Source: an uncultured Bacillota bacterium | Lineage (GTDB): Bacteria > Bacillota_I > Bacilli_A > Izemoplasmatales > UBA1188 | DNA: 38,569 nt | Reading direction: 5' to 3' | NCBI GenBank assembly: GCA_937907585.1 | Contig: CALCVH010000097.1 | Coordinates: 1,469-40,037, forward strand | Shown: positions 15,954 through 24,401 of the stretch, piece by piece | Layout: the number at the start of each line of letters is the position of its first letter | Position numbering within the stretch: the stretch's first letter is position 1 | Program-made: the position numbers and the translations under genes | The notes under the pieces: model-generated | What the model was told of the DNA's origin: nothing | Database searches by the model: none | What the model saw: only the letters and a program-made list of their open reading frames with translations

Positions 15954-16816
15954 TGTTAGAAAAAATAATAAAAAAGATGCATGTTAGATTAGCGTTTTCA
16001 GCGTATGGAATACTAACAATAATCACAATGTTATTACCGCTTGTAATCATTGGATTCGGCATTTACTTTTTAGTTGCGAACACTAATAATTCAGGCGTTA
16101 TGTGGATTATAATAGGTGTAGTCGCAATACTAATATCAGTAAGAAAACTAAAAGATTACTTCGTTAATATCAAATATATTATCAGCCCAAAGAAATATCC
16201 AACATATAAAAAGATTGTTGAAGAAGGATTAGACCCATCTATATTTGATAAAGAATTAACTGATGCGGATCCTATTCATACACTAAATAAAAAGAATCCT
16301 ATCCTAATGACAAAGAACTTTATCTTTGGCTATAACCAAGTTGCATTCTTTGTATTAGACAGGAATAAAATAGTATGGGCTTATGAATATAATGGTAACG
16401 GTATTGTATTCTTAGATTATTACAAGAATTATGGATTCACATATTATGTTACAGTTGACGGCAATGATGAATTAATGAAACAATTAAAACATGATATGCC
16501 TTATATCTATTTAGGCATAGATTTTGATTACAAGACTGTAATGCATGATAACTTCGATGAAGCAGTTAGACACGTTGAAGATGAAAAACAAGCTTTCTTA
16601 GCTGATCCAGATGGCTATAGAGAAAGAAAAGTCCAAGAAGAAGAAGCAAAAGCCCAAGAAGAAGCAAGAAGATTAGAAGAAGAAAAAGCTAAAGCAATCG
16701 CTGAAGTAGAAGCGTCTGATAATCAAAGTAATGAAGATGAGGTAGTTGAATCTGATTCCACTGAAGAAGTAGAGCAAGAAGAAACTAATGACTCTCAAGA
16801 AGAAAAAGAAGAATAA
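15953..16816 (+). CDS. Membrane protein with two TM helices and a long acidic tail, unknown function
   Basis: A 287-aa protein with two TM helices (about residues 18-42 and 49-66), a mixed alpha/beta cytoplasmic region (about 75-205), and a low-complexity tail from about 210 to the end. The tail starts as a Glu/Ala/Lys helix (QEEEAKAQEEARRLEEEKAK) and ends almost purely acidic. I do not recognise the family. It overlaps the glgC stop by 1 nt and has an AAAGGAGAG site (from 15936), so it belongs to the glycogen operon. The helical charged tail could be a docking surface for another protein; this is inference. Confidence 0.7.
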   Translation: MLEKIIKKMHVRLAFSAYGILTIITMLLPLVIIGFGIYFLVANTNNSGVMWIIIGVVAILISVRKLKDYFVNIKYIISPKKYPTYKKIVEEGLDPSIFDKELTDADPIHTLNKKNPILMTKNFIFGYNQVAFFVLDRNKIVWAYEYNGNGIVFLDYYKNYGFTYYVTVDGNDELMKQLKHDMPYIYLGIDFDYKTVMHDNFDEAVRHVEDEKQAFLADPDGYRERKVQEEEAKAQEEARRLEEEKAKAIAEVEASDNQSNEDEVVESDSTEEVEQEETNDSQEEKEE

Positions 16817-16828
16817 TTACCCAAATAT

Positions 16829-16858
16829 GAAGTAGCTTAAAAACTATTTCTTATTTTT
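16829..16858 (+). terminator. Weak terminator of the glycogen operon
   Basis: GAAGTAG (16829-16835) pairs with CTATTTC (16844-16850), one G-T pair, and is followed by TTATTTTT. It starts 12 nt after the last stop. Confidence 0.55.
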
Positions 16859-16905
16859 ATCAAAAATAATAGTAGAATCGTTTTGCTTTTAATGGGTGAA
16901 ATATA

Positions 16906-16914
16906 TGATATAAT
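16906..16914 (+). promoter_or_regulatory. Extended -10 promoter of the candidate 6S RNA
   Basis: TGATATAAT (TATAAT 16909-16914) lies 6 nt before the first base of the RNA's terminal stem. A -35 is weak (TTGCTT at 16883-16888, spacer 20). Confidence 0.7.
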
Positions 16915-16920
16915 ATAAGT

Positions 16921-17078
16921 GTTACTGATACTCTATTTCAATAGGGCTCCAAACATTAATTTATCTGAGGGATAAAAATGCTGTGTGCAAGCAAGTTACG
17001 GGCTTGAAGCCTAACGCATTTTTTGAAATCATATCGTAGTAGGCGATCAGGTCGCTTATTAGAATAGGTGTCAGTAAC
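16921..17078 (+). ncRNA. ssrS: Candidate 6S RNA
   Basis: About 158 nt that fold as one long rod. The ends GTTACTGA (16921-16928) and TCAGTAAC (17071-17078) pair perfectly, and pairing continues with one bulge for roughly 17 bp. The middle opens into a bubble whose 3' side carries a small hairpin GCGA...TCGC (from 17043). Beyond it is an apical stem AAATGC...GCATTT with an inner CAAG...CTTG hairpin. A closing stem, large central bubble with a 3'-side hairpin, and apical stem are the 6S RNA plan. 6S RNA binds the housekeeping RNA polymerase by mimicking an open promoter. A promoter ends 6 nt before it and a terminator follows 7 nt after. It has no tmRNA, SRP or RNase P signature. A covariance-model search would settle it. 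Confidence 0.6.
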
Positions 17079-17085
17079 TTATATA

Positions 17086-17108
17086 ATCCACTTTTTAGTG
17101 GATTTTTA
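17086..17108 (+). terminator. Terminator of the candidate 6S RNA
   Basis: ATCCACT (17086-17092) pairs with AGTGGAT (17097-17103) across TTTT and is followed by TTTTATTTTT. Confidence 0.88.
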
Positions 17109-17112
17109 TTTT

Positions 17113-17148
17113 TATAAAAATGAAGAAACGGTATTAGCGTTTCTTCAT
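17113..17148 (-). terminator. Terminator of the coiled-coil operon, stem overlapping the stop codon
   Basis: On the minus strand ATGAAGAAACG (17148-17138) pairs perfectly with CGTTTCTTCAT (17130-17120) across a 7-nt loop, followed by TTTTTAT. The TAA stop of the 936-aa gene (17136-17134) is in the loop, so the stem's first arm is coding sequence. Confidence 0.85.
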
Positions 17149-19944
17149 ATCATATATAGTAATATTCTTATATTTTTTAGATATTTCTTTATTTATTCTT
17201 TTAATATTTGTTTTATATTCTTTTTCTATATTATCTATTCCCTCTAAAACAAATATATTTTTAAGATATGATGTGTTTTTTAGTTCAACTAAAGATTTTT
17301 TATTCATCAGTATCATATCATTAGTCATATCTAAAATCATTAACTTAAATCTATTTATTTCAGATTCATAATCCTTAGCTTTCTTTTTATAGTCAATATC
17401 CAATTTCTTTATATTAGATAAATACATTTTATATGCGGTATTCTTTTCTATAAAGAATTGTTCTTTACTATTAAGAAGCGATGAATCATGTTCCTTTTTA
17501 GATTTTTCATTCATCAACAATAATTCATTTTCATAATTAACGTAATTAATTATAGGAAGAGAAGAAGTTTTCTTTTTATATTCATCTAATAATTTATTAC
17601 ATCTAACTTCATAATCTCTTTCTATAGAATCTATACGCTTAATAAAGTCATCATTATTATATGTATTATTAATATCATTTATTTTATCTAAATAAGGAAC
17701 TGAATCTTTTTCTAATTTATTATCTAGTCTAGCTTTATTTGTGAGGTATGTTAATTTGTAATCTTCTAAAGCCATATCAAAATCAATATCTTTTTGATCT
17801 ATTGATTTGATAATAGATTCAAATTCTAAATTAGCTCTTTCAATTTCTTCTAAAGCACGCTTTAATGATTGATCTCTAATTATCTGTGCGTTTTCAATAG
17901 AATTGATAACAGCTTCATCAATATTTCTAGATTCAAACTTAGCGTACTTTATAGATTTATCATTTAATAATAGATCTGTAAGAGCTTTTATCGCTTCATT
18001 ATAGTTATCTAATATTTTCTTGACCTCTCCATTTGTCGCATCTCCAGATGGCCTTTTCGATAACTTATCAATTATAGGTTCAAGCTTTTCATTCTTAATT
18101 CTATTTAATTCCTTACAGTCATTAAGATATGTATCTATAATTGGTAAAACAAGTTTTTCTAAATAGTCTTTAGCCATGTTTCTTGTTCCATTAAGAATAT
18201 CTACTCTTAATGTATATTCTTTAATTGCGAGATCTATCATTTCTTCCGCAATTAAAGTTCTGTGTTTTAAGAAGCTTAACGCATAGTCATAATTAGAAAT
18301 ATCTAACATGTTAACTCTTTCTTTATTCTTAGTTAATAGTTGTTCCTGAGAGACATAGATTGCTTCATAAGTTGATTTAATTGCGTCATATTCACTAAGT
18401 ATCTTTTCAAGTTCAACTCTTGTATCTAATAACGCTATATCCTTTTCTTGTTTAAATAGTTCATAAGCTAGTTTTAAGAATGATTTTTTTAATCTATATT
18501 CTTTTTCAATATGAATCTTCTCTGTTTCATAATCTAATAGATATAATGATTTTTTATTGGCGCTATCAAGCTCAACCATGAAAGTGTTTCTTTCATTTGT
18601 CTTTACTATAGCTTCATTCTTAATGATATTGATATCATAATCTAAATCTATGATAGAATCTCTTATCTCTTTCATAAAAGAAGATTCTATAACTGATTTT
18701 TCATATTCGTAATTATATGTAATTTCATTTATTGTCTTAAATAATGATAAAGTCTTTATCTTGTATTCAAAGAGTGTATTTATTCTTTCTTTTGTATATC
18801 GATAGAATTCATCATAATCATCTTTTAGTATTGATTCATTTGCGTATTCATTATAAAATGCGATAGATTCATTATTTAATTTATCTACTATTTCATCGCT
18901 TTCAGCTTTGATATATCCATATAATTCTAGTTTTTTCTTATATGAAAGTTCTAAGTTTTTAAGTTCATCTTTATAGAATAAATAATCTTTTTCATTTTTA
19001 GTTTTAAACACTTGATTAACGACGTCTTTAAATTCATCTAATGAAAAATGCTTATCTATTTTTAATAGTTCACTACTTAGATCTTTATATTCATCATCTT
19101 TAATCAAATCTAAAATATTATCTTTATCTAAAGATAGTGAATATGTTTTATCAAGTACTGATAATAATAAATATTCTATACGTTCAATATCTTTAGCAGT
19201 ATTAGCCTTAAAATCATTTATTATTTTATCTCTCTTTTTAGAATATTCTATTGTGATATTCTCAAAAGATTTTAAAGAAGAATTTGAAGATGTAAAATTA
19301 ATATCTAGTAGATCTTTAGATGATACTTTTAAAGAATATTTATCTTTAATATTTTTTAGTCTAGTATTTAATGAAGTTACTTCCTTATTAAATATAGAAT
19401 CAACTAACTGTAATTCCTTTGTAATCTCGCTAAAAGAAGAAGAGAACAATTCAGAATATTTAGATAATGTATCTTTATACCTATCTAATGATTTAAGGAT
19501 AAAAGAAACACATTTCTTAATTAAAGATTCTGTTGAAGAAATATGATCTTTCATAATACCATTGATGGTGATATAGAAAGTATTTCTTTCTTTATTATAT
19601 CTTTGGAATGCTTGATTTAACCTATCAGTAATCTTTAAAGAATCATTCATATAATCATTCTTTAAGAATATGATTGTTGAATAATATTTAATCATTAGTT
19701 TTGAATGTTCTAAATCTCTAAATTCTTCGATAGATGTAAATCTTTCTACAGATGATTCTATTTTTGTTTTTAACGAACTTAAAGAACTCTTTATTTCATC
19801 TAAAGAGGTTTTAGAATCTGATTCAATTTTGGATTCTAGAGCGTTTATATCCTTGCTTAAGGTGTCCACATTATTTTTAATGTTTTCACCAAATGTTTCG
19901 AGGGTAGATAAAACGTCTTTTAATTCATTATTAATATTATTCAT
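17134..19944 (-). CDS. Giant coiled-coil protein, 936 aa, unknown family
   Basis: An almost entirely alpha-helical protein, very rich in Lys, Glu, Asp, Leu, Ile, Asn and Ser, poor in Gly and Pro, with heptad-like spacing of hydrophobic residues throughout. No signal peptide, TM helix, Walker motif or catalytic motif is visible. The first 60 residues (GENIKNNVDTLSKDINALE and following) look like a classical coiled coil. A pentad I-[DE]-x-[DE]-Y recurs at 479-483 (IEKEY), 774-778 (IERDY) and 906-910 (IEKEY), and also in the upstream partner. ATG 19944 overlaps the partner's stop by 8 nt and has no Shine-Dalgarno, so translation is coupled. SMC/RecN/SbcC can be excluded because there is no ATPase head. 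A structural or cytoskeletal role is inference. Confidence 0.75.
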   Translation of the reverse strand: MNNINNELKDVLSTLETFGENIKNNVDTLSKDINALESKIESDSKTSLDEIKSSLSSLKTKIESSVERFTSIEEFRDLEHSKLMIKYYSTIIFLKNDYMNDSLKITDRLNQAFQRYNKERNTFYITINGIMKDHISSTESLIKKCVSFILKSLDRYKDTLSKYSELFSSSFSEITKELQLVDSIFNKEVTSLNTRLKNIKDKYSLKVSSKDLLDINFTSSNSSLKSFENITIEYSKKRDKIINDFKANTAKDIERIEYLLLSVLDKTYSLSLDKDNILDLIKDDEYKDLSSELLKIDKHFSLDEFKDVVNQVFKTKNEKDYLFYKDELKNLELSYKKKLELYGYIKAESDEIVDKLNNESIAFYNEYANESILKDDYDEFYRYTKERINTLFEYKIKTLSLFKTINEITYNYEYEKSVIESSFMKEIRDSIIDLDYDINIIKNEAIVKTNERNTFMVELDSANKKSLYLLDYETEKIHIEKEYRLKKSFLKLAYELFKQEKDIALLDTRVELEKILSEYDAIKSTYEAIYVSQEQLLTKNKERVNMLDISNYDYALSFLKHRTLIAEEMIDLAIKEYTLRVDILNGTRNMAKDYLEKLVLPIIDTYLNDCKELNRIKNEKLEPIIDKLSKRPSGDATNGEVKKILDNYNEAIKALTDLLLNDKSIKYAKFESRNIDEAVINSIENAQIIRDQSLKRALEEIERANLEFESIIKSIDQKDIDFDMALEDYKLTYLTNKARLDNKLEKDSVPYLDKINDINNTYNNDDFIKRIDSIERDYEVRCNKLLDEYKKKTSSLPIINYVNYENELLLMNEKSKKEHDSSLLNSKEQFFIEKNTAYKMYLSNIKKLDIDYKKKAKDYESEINRFKLMILDMTNDMILMNKKSLVELKNTSYLKNIFVLEGIDNIEKEYKTNIKRINKEISKKYKNITIYDMKKR

Positions 19945-22900
19945 TATTAGTTAATTTATCTATTTTATTTCCAAATGTGATAACTGTTTCAACTGAGTCT
20001 TTAGATAAAGAATCATTAACTCTCTTAGCTTTTTCCATTAGAGATGATGTCAACATCTCAAGGGATTTTTCATAGGTTTTAGATGTGGTGAATTCTTTTT
20101 CAAACTCACTCATATTCTTTTCCTTAGTCTCTTCTAATAATTTAGTATATTCGAAGATTTTTTCAGCTTTTTTATTGTTTGCGATATCTCTATAATATTC
20201 ATTTAAATCATTAAAATTAGATTTATATTCATTTACTAAAGAATTTAAAGATGACATATAGTTAGATTTATCTTGTTTTTTAAACTCGATATATGTTTCA
20301 ACATCATCTTCAAATTTATTCATTTCACTTTTTATAGTTTCGTAATATTCTTTAGCTTTTTCTATAGTGGTATCAAAGTATAGTTTGTTGATATCATCAT
20401 ATCCCTTTTTAATCTTCTCAAAATCACTATTCTTTTTCTCTACTTCATCACTCATATTAGATATAGATGCGCTCGCTTTCTTAGCGAGTTCTCTTTCGCC
20501 AATTGTCGCATCATAGATTTTCTTTTCATGATTTTCTTTGATTCTAGAATATTCATAGTCAATCTTATCATTTATTGATTCATTTAAGTTTAATACATAA
20601 TTTTCACATTTGTCTTTAAGATCAGTAAGTTCCTTAAATCTTGAATCATAATCGTTTCTTATTGATTCGATTGTGGACATATAGTATTTCTTGTATGAAG
20701 AGATATTCTTTTCATATTCTTTAGTTTTAATTATGCTTTCTTCATCAATTTTATCTAGATTATCAAGACTAGGAGTTTCGAGAATAGTATTCTTAATAGC
20801 GATGAGCGCAATATTCTCTTTATACTCATCATCTATTTTCTTAACCTCTTTATCTAAAGCTTTTCCTTCATAATAAACTATCTTAGATAATTCTTTATTT
20901 ATTAAAACCTTTAAATCTTTAATGAAAGAAGAAATAGCCTTCTTTAGCGTCTTTAAATATTTATTTTCACTTGCTGATAAAACAGGTAGTAAATTAATAT
21001 TTATAACTATTTCATTTATATCATATCCATTATTTTTAATTAGTTCATCATTGACTTTTTTAACTAACAAATTAGATTCATCAATAACATTATTTATAAA
21101 TACTCTATTTGATAAATCTATATTTTCTAGCTTTTTCTCATATTCGCTAATTAAATCATTAAGAGTGCTAGATAAAGTTAAATATACTTTTTTGTTTTTG
21201 TTATTTGTGTCAAAAAAGTATTGTTTATCAGCGTTATATTTCTTTCTTAATTCCTTTAATTTTTTACCAGAATCGCTTTTGATATTAACCAAGCTTGGAT
21301 AGATTTCTTTCTTTCTATTTTCGCTTTCTTTTAATATCTTACTTTTTTCATTTTCAAAGTTCTTTATCTCAATTTCAAGGACGTTATTTAAATATCTAAT
21401 CCTACTGTTGGTGTCACTATCAAGCTCTTCAATATCCTTATCATATTTTACCATAGTTAAAGAATATTCATTCATCTTATTCGCTGAATCAATTAAGACA
21501 TTCTCGACTATTCTTTCAAGTTCAATAGAACTTAATAAATCTATGATTTTTGGCTCAATATCGACCTTTTTATCAATTATTTTTGATATGTTATCAAGCC
21601 TAGTATAGGCTATCATATAATCATTTCTTAAAATATCTATATCTTTTTTTAAATCGATTATCTTTATTTTATGTTCTAGATCATGATTTAAAATATCTAT
21701 ATCAACTTTAAGATCATTCTTTAATAATTCTATTTTAGATTTACAGTTATTTATAACGATTAAAGGAGTAGAAGTATGTTCTAATTCCTCAATTTTAATA
21801 TCGTATTCAATAGATTTAATCTTCAGTTCATCATCTAAAGTTAATAGTGTTTTTTTAAGATTTAATAACTTTATTTTTAGAAGCTCTTCACTAGTTAGTA
21901 TTTCAAAAGCTAAAATGTCAAGAGTTCTGTTGTTTTCTATAGCCTTACTAATAGATTCTCTATTGTTTTTTAGTATTTCTAATGTAGATTCTATCTGTAA
22001 GTTTCTAAATCTATTATTGAAGTATTTAACTATTTCTCTAGCTTCATTGCTGTCGCGTTCAAAACTATCTATCGCTCTTAATTCATCCTGAACGAATTCT
22101 CTAACGCTCTTCATCAATGATAAAACCATTATAGATGACTTTTCCATTTCATCTATAAATGAGCCACCTAAAGCCTTATTTGATTTATCTAATTCATTTA
22201 TATAACTATCTAGAATTGATGCTTCCTCATCCAAAAGATTTATTTCAATTGAATAATCAAGAGATATTCTAATCTTTCTAGTTTCTAAACTCTTAAGCAT
22301 GATATCTCTATCTTTCTTTATCTCTTTAATAACTTGAGGAGGATAGTCATTTATCAGCTTCTTATCGTAATATTCTCTAGTTTCTTCAATCTCTTTATCG
22401 ATTCTATTAAAACAGTAAGCGATATTAGATTTTAAAGATTTTGATTCTTTTAATATCTCTTCCTTTCTTAATTTAACATTATCAATTAAACTAACAAATG
22501 TTTTAGATACATTATCGTATAAAGAAACGAAAGAAGTATTAGATGTTTTATCTATCTCATTATTAATATAATCTAGATAGATCGAAAGTTTATTAGCTTC
22601 TATCTTAGAATCAGATTTATTTTCATCTAATAATTCTTCATTATATCCGCTTATCTCATCTAAAAATTCTAATGCTTTATCGATTTTTTCTATATATTGT
22701 TCTGCGGTAATATAGTATTCTTTATTGTTTTCTATAGATTTTTTCGCATCAAAAATAAATTGAACATGCTTATTATATTCAGTATCTATCTTTTTAGAGA
22801 TTAAATCTATATTTCTTTGTGGTTCTTTCTTAGCTTCGTAGAACTTAACTAAATAGTCGCTTCTTAACTGATCTATTACTAATCTTTCTCTTTCAATTTG

Positions 22901-23215
22901 ATCTAATAAATTATCAATCTTTTCTCTTATTTCACTTTCATGTTTAGCTTTTTTAAGATTATATTCTTCATTTAGTTCGATATAATCTATAAAATATTTA
23001 GACAAAATATCATATTTTATTTGGCTATATAGTTCTAAGTTCTTGGTGTATTCTAAGTATTGTTTTTCAACATCTTCATCCCTTTTTCCAATTAAAAAAG
23101 AAGCCTCACTTTCAAGGTTTGAAATAACTTTATGGAAATATTTCTCGATTCTTTCAGTATCATAACCGATAGATTCAAGGAAAACTTTGTAGTTAAGGGA
23201 GTTAGATTTGTCCAT
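19937..23215 (-). CDS. Giant coiled-coil protein, 1092 aa, unknown family
   Basis: First gene of a two-gene operon. The protein is helical and charged along its whole length, with no signal peptide, TM helix or recognisable enzyme motif. The N-terminal 40 residues (VFLESIGYDTERIEKYFHKV) look less coiled-coil-like and may be a small globular start. The I-[DE]-x-[DE]-Y pentad occurs at 143-147 (IDTEY), 794-798 (IDDEY) and 885-889 (IDYEY), linking it to the 936-aa partner. The ATG is preceded by AGGTG (23224-23220) in a leader of about 9 nt after an extended -10. At over 2000 residues combined, the pair takes 16% of the window, so strong selection must keep the frames open. Function unknown; scaffold, cytoskeleton or cell-shape roles are guesses. 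Confidence 0.75.
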   Translation of the reverse strand: MDKSNSLNYKVFLESIGYDTERIEKYFHKVISNLESEASFLIGKRDEDVEKQYLEYTKNLELYSQIKYDILSKYFIDYIELNEEYNLKKAKHESEIREKIDNLLDQIERERLVIDQLRSDYLVKFYEAKKEPQRNIDLISKKIDTEYNKHVQFIFDAKKSIENNKEYYITAEQYIEKIDKALEFLDEISGYNEELLDENKSDSKIEANKLSIYLDYINNEIDKTSNTSFVSLYDNVSKTFVSLIDNVKLRKEEILKESKSLKSNIAYCFNRIDKEIEETREYYDKKLINDYPPQVIKEIKKDRDIMLKSLETRKIRISLDYSIEINLLDEEASILDSYINELDKSNKALGGSFIDEMEKSSIMVLSLMKSVREFVQDELRAIDSFERDSNEAREIVKYFNNRFRNLQIESTLEILKNNRESISKAIENNRTLDILAFEILTSEELLKIKLLNLKKTLLTLDDELKIKSIEYDIKIEELEHTSTPLIVINNCKSKIELLKNDLKVDIDILNHDLEHKIKIIDLKKDIDILRNDYMIAYTRLDNISKIIDKKVDIEPKIIDLLSSIELERIVENVLIDSANKMNEYSLTMVKYDKDIEELDSDTNSRIRYLNNVLEIEIKNFENEKSKILKESENRKKEIYPSLVNIKSDSGKKLKELRKKYNADKQYFFDTNNKNKKVYLTLSSTLNDLISEYEKKLENIDLSNRVFINNVIDESNLLVKKVNDELIKNNGYDINEIVININLLPVLSASENKYLKTLKKAISSFIKDLKVLINKELSKIVYYEGKALDKEVKKIDDEYKENIALIAIKNTILETPSLDNLDKIDEESIIKTKEYEKNISSYKKYYMSTIESIRNDYDSRFKELTDLKDKCENYVLNLNESINDKIDYEYSRIKENHEKKIYDATIGERELAKKASASISNMSDEVEKKNSDFEKIKKGYDDINKLYFDTTIEKAKEYYETIKSEMNKFEDDVETYIEFKKQDKSNYMSSLNSLVNEYKSNFNDLNEYYRDIANNKKAEKIFEYTKLLEETKEKNMSEFEKEFTTSKTYEKSLEMLTSSLMEKAKRVNDSLSKDSVETVITFGNKIDKLTNNE

Positions 23216-23231
23216 TTTTCACCTATAATTC

Positions 23232-23240
23232 ATTATACCA
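23232..23240 (-). promoter_or_regulatory. Extended -10 promoter of the coiled-coil operon
   Basis: On the minus strand TGGTATAAT (23240-23232). The predicted start is about 23225, leaving only AGGTGAAAA before the ATG. No good -35 is seen. Confidence 0.7.
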
Positions 23241-23302
23241 TAATAAATAATTATGAGTTTCTATTATAAGAATAAGAACTATTAAAAAATAGAATAATTT
23301 AG

Positions 23303-23331
23303 ATATGATATTCTAAGATATATTATCATAT
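23303..23331. repeat. Inverted repeat between the coiled-coil operon and ruvB
   Basis: ATATGATA (23303-23310) and TATCATAT (23324-23331) are perfect 8-bp arms around 13 nt, midway in the divergent promoter region. It could be a shared operator, or chance in AT-rich DNA. Confidence 0.35.
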
Positions 23332-23366
23332 TTTTGGACTATTTTTTATAACAAATCTAAAGATTA

Positions 23367-23375
23367 TGTTATAAT
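23367..23375 (+). promoter_or_regulatory. Extended -10 promoter of the ruvB operon
   Basis: TGTTATAAT (TATAAT 23370-23375) with no clear -35. AGGAG (23383-23387) lies just after the predicted start site and 6 nt before ATG 23394, so the leader is about 12 nt. Confidence 0.7.
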
Positions 23376-23393
23376 AAAGTCTAGGAGAATCTC

Positions 23394-24401
23394 ATGAGTA
23401 CTCAAAATGAATTAAAAAATTATCGTGATAAAATTGAAGAAGAACAGTTTCTAAGACCTCAATATCTTAAAGAATATATAGGACAAGAAGATATTAAAGA
23501 GATGTTAGGTGTTTCTATTATGGCTGCGAAACAGAGAAAAGAACCACTTGATCATGTCTTATTATATGGCCCTCAGGGACTAGGAAAAACTACATTAGCT
23601 CAGGTTATCGCAAATGAAATGGGAGCGAATATCACTATTATATCTGGCCCAGCAATAGAAAAAACTGGAGACTTAGCCGCAATATTATCTCAGCTTCAAC
23701 CATATGATTGTTTATTTATCGATGAAATTCATAGGATGCCTAGAGCGATAACTGAAACGCTATATAGCGCTATGGAAGATTTTGTCATAGATATAGTTAT
23801 CGGTAGAGATTCTGACACTAAGACGATTAGACTAGATTTACCACCTTTCACATTAATTGGTGCGACTACAGCTTACGGTATGTTAACTGGGCCATTAAGA
23901 GATAGGTTTGGACACACATTTAAACTTGATTTTTATACTGTAGAAGAACTTAAAAAGATATGTGAAAGAACCGCAAAAATTTATGGTAATGAAATAGATG
24001 AAGCATCTTCTATTGAAGTTGCGAAGAGATCTAGAGGAACTCCAAGAATAACCAATAGATTCTTTAAAAGAATCAGGGATTACGCTGATGTATACAACAA
24101 AGGTAAAGTTACTCTAGATATAACACTTAAGACTTTAAAAGGCTTAAATGTTGATGAAGAAGGATTAGATGATAGAGATAGAGCTTATTTAACCGCTATA
24201 ATAGATCAGTTCTATGGTGGACCAGTAGGTGTTGATAATCTCGCAAGCTGTCTATCTGAAGATAGAATAACTTTAGAAAATGTATATGAACCATATTTAA
24301 TAAAAAGCGGTTATATACAAAGAACAGCGAGAGGTAGGACAGCCACAACTAAAGCATATCGTCATCTTAAAAAAGGATTATATAGCGCTGATGAAAACTG
24401 A
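23394..24401 (+). CDS. ruvB: Holliday junction branch migration helicase RuvB
   Basis: A 335-aa AAA+ motor that with RuvA drives branch migration of Holliday junctions. It shows RPQYLKEYIGQ, Walker A GPQGLGKTT (about 61-69), Walker B FIDEIHR (about 109-115), the IGATT sensor 1 stretch (about 159-163), sensor 2 RGTPRI, and the C-terminal winged helix with GGPVGVDNLA and GYIQRTARGRTATT. Length is normal. ruvA, usually just upstream, is missing here; the upstream neighbour is the divergent coiled-coil operon. It overlaps queA by 11 nt, the common ruvB-queA-tgt order of Firmicutes. Confidence 0.97.
   Translation: MSTQNELKNYRDKIEEEQFLRPQYLKEYIGQEDIKEMLGVSIMAAKQRKEPLDHVLLYGPQGLGKTTLAQVIANEMGANITIISGPAIEKTGDLAAILSQLQPYDCLFIDEIHRMPRAITETLYSAMEDFVIDIVIGRDSDTKTIRLDLPPFTLIGATTAYGMLTGPLRDRFGHTFKLDFYTVEELKKICERTAKIYGNEIDEASSIEVAKRSRGTPRITNRFFKRIRDYADVYNKGKVTLDITLKTLKGLNVDEEGLDDRDRAYLTAIIDQFYGGPVGVDNLASCLSEDRITLENVYEPYLIKSGYIQRTARGRTATTKAYRHLKKGLYSADEN

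Noticed and set aside
16921..17078. tmRNA, SRP RNA, RNase P RNA or riboswitch
   Set aside because: No tag reading frame or tRNA-like end, no GGAA/GUGA SRP tetraloop context, no RNase P conserved blocks; the RNA has its own promoter and terminator and faces a convergent operon, so it is no leader.
20691..21608. Open frames on the plus strand inside the coiled-coil genes (up to 126 aa)
   Set aside because: They lie opposite strong, longer minus-strand genes, have no RBS or promoter, and their Phe/Ser/Leu-rich composition is the expected complement of Lys/Glu-rich coding DNA.
17134..23215. SMC/RecN/SbcC-type ATPase identity for the coiled-coil pair
   Set aside because: No Walker A, signature or Walker B motif in either protein and no globular head sequences at the ends.
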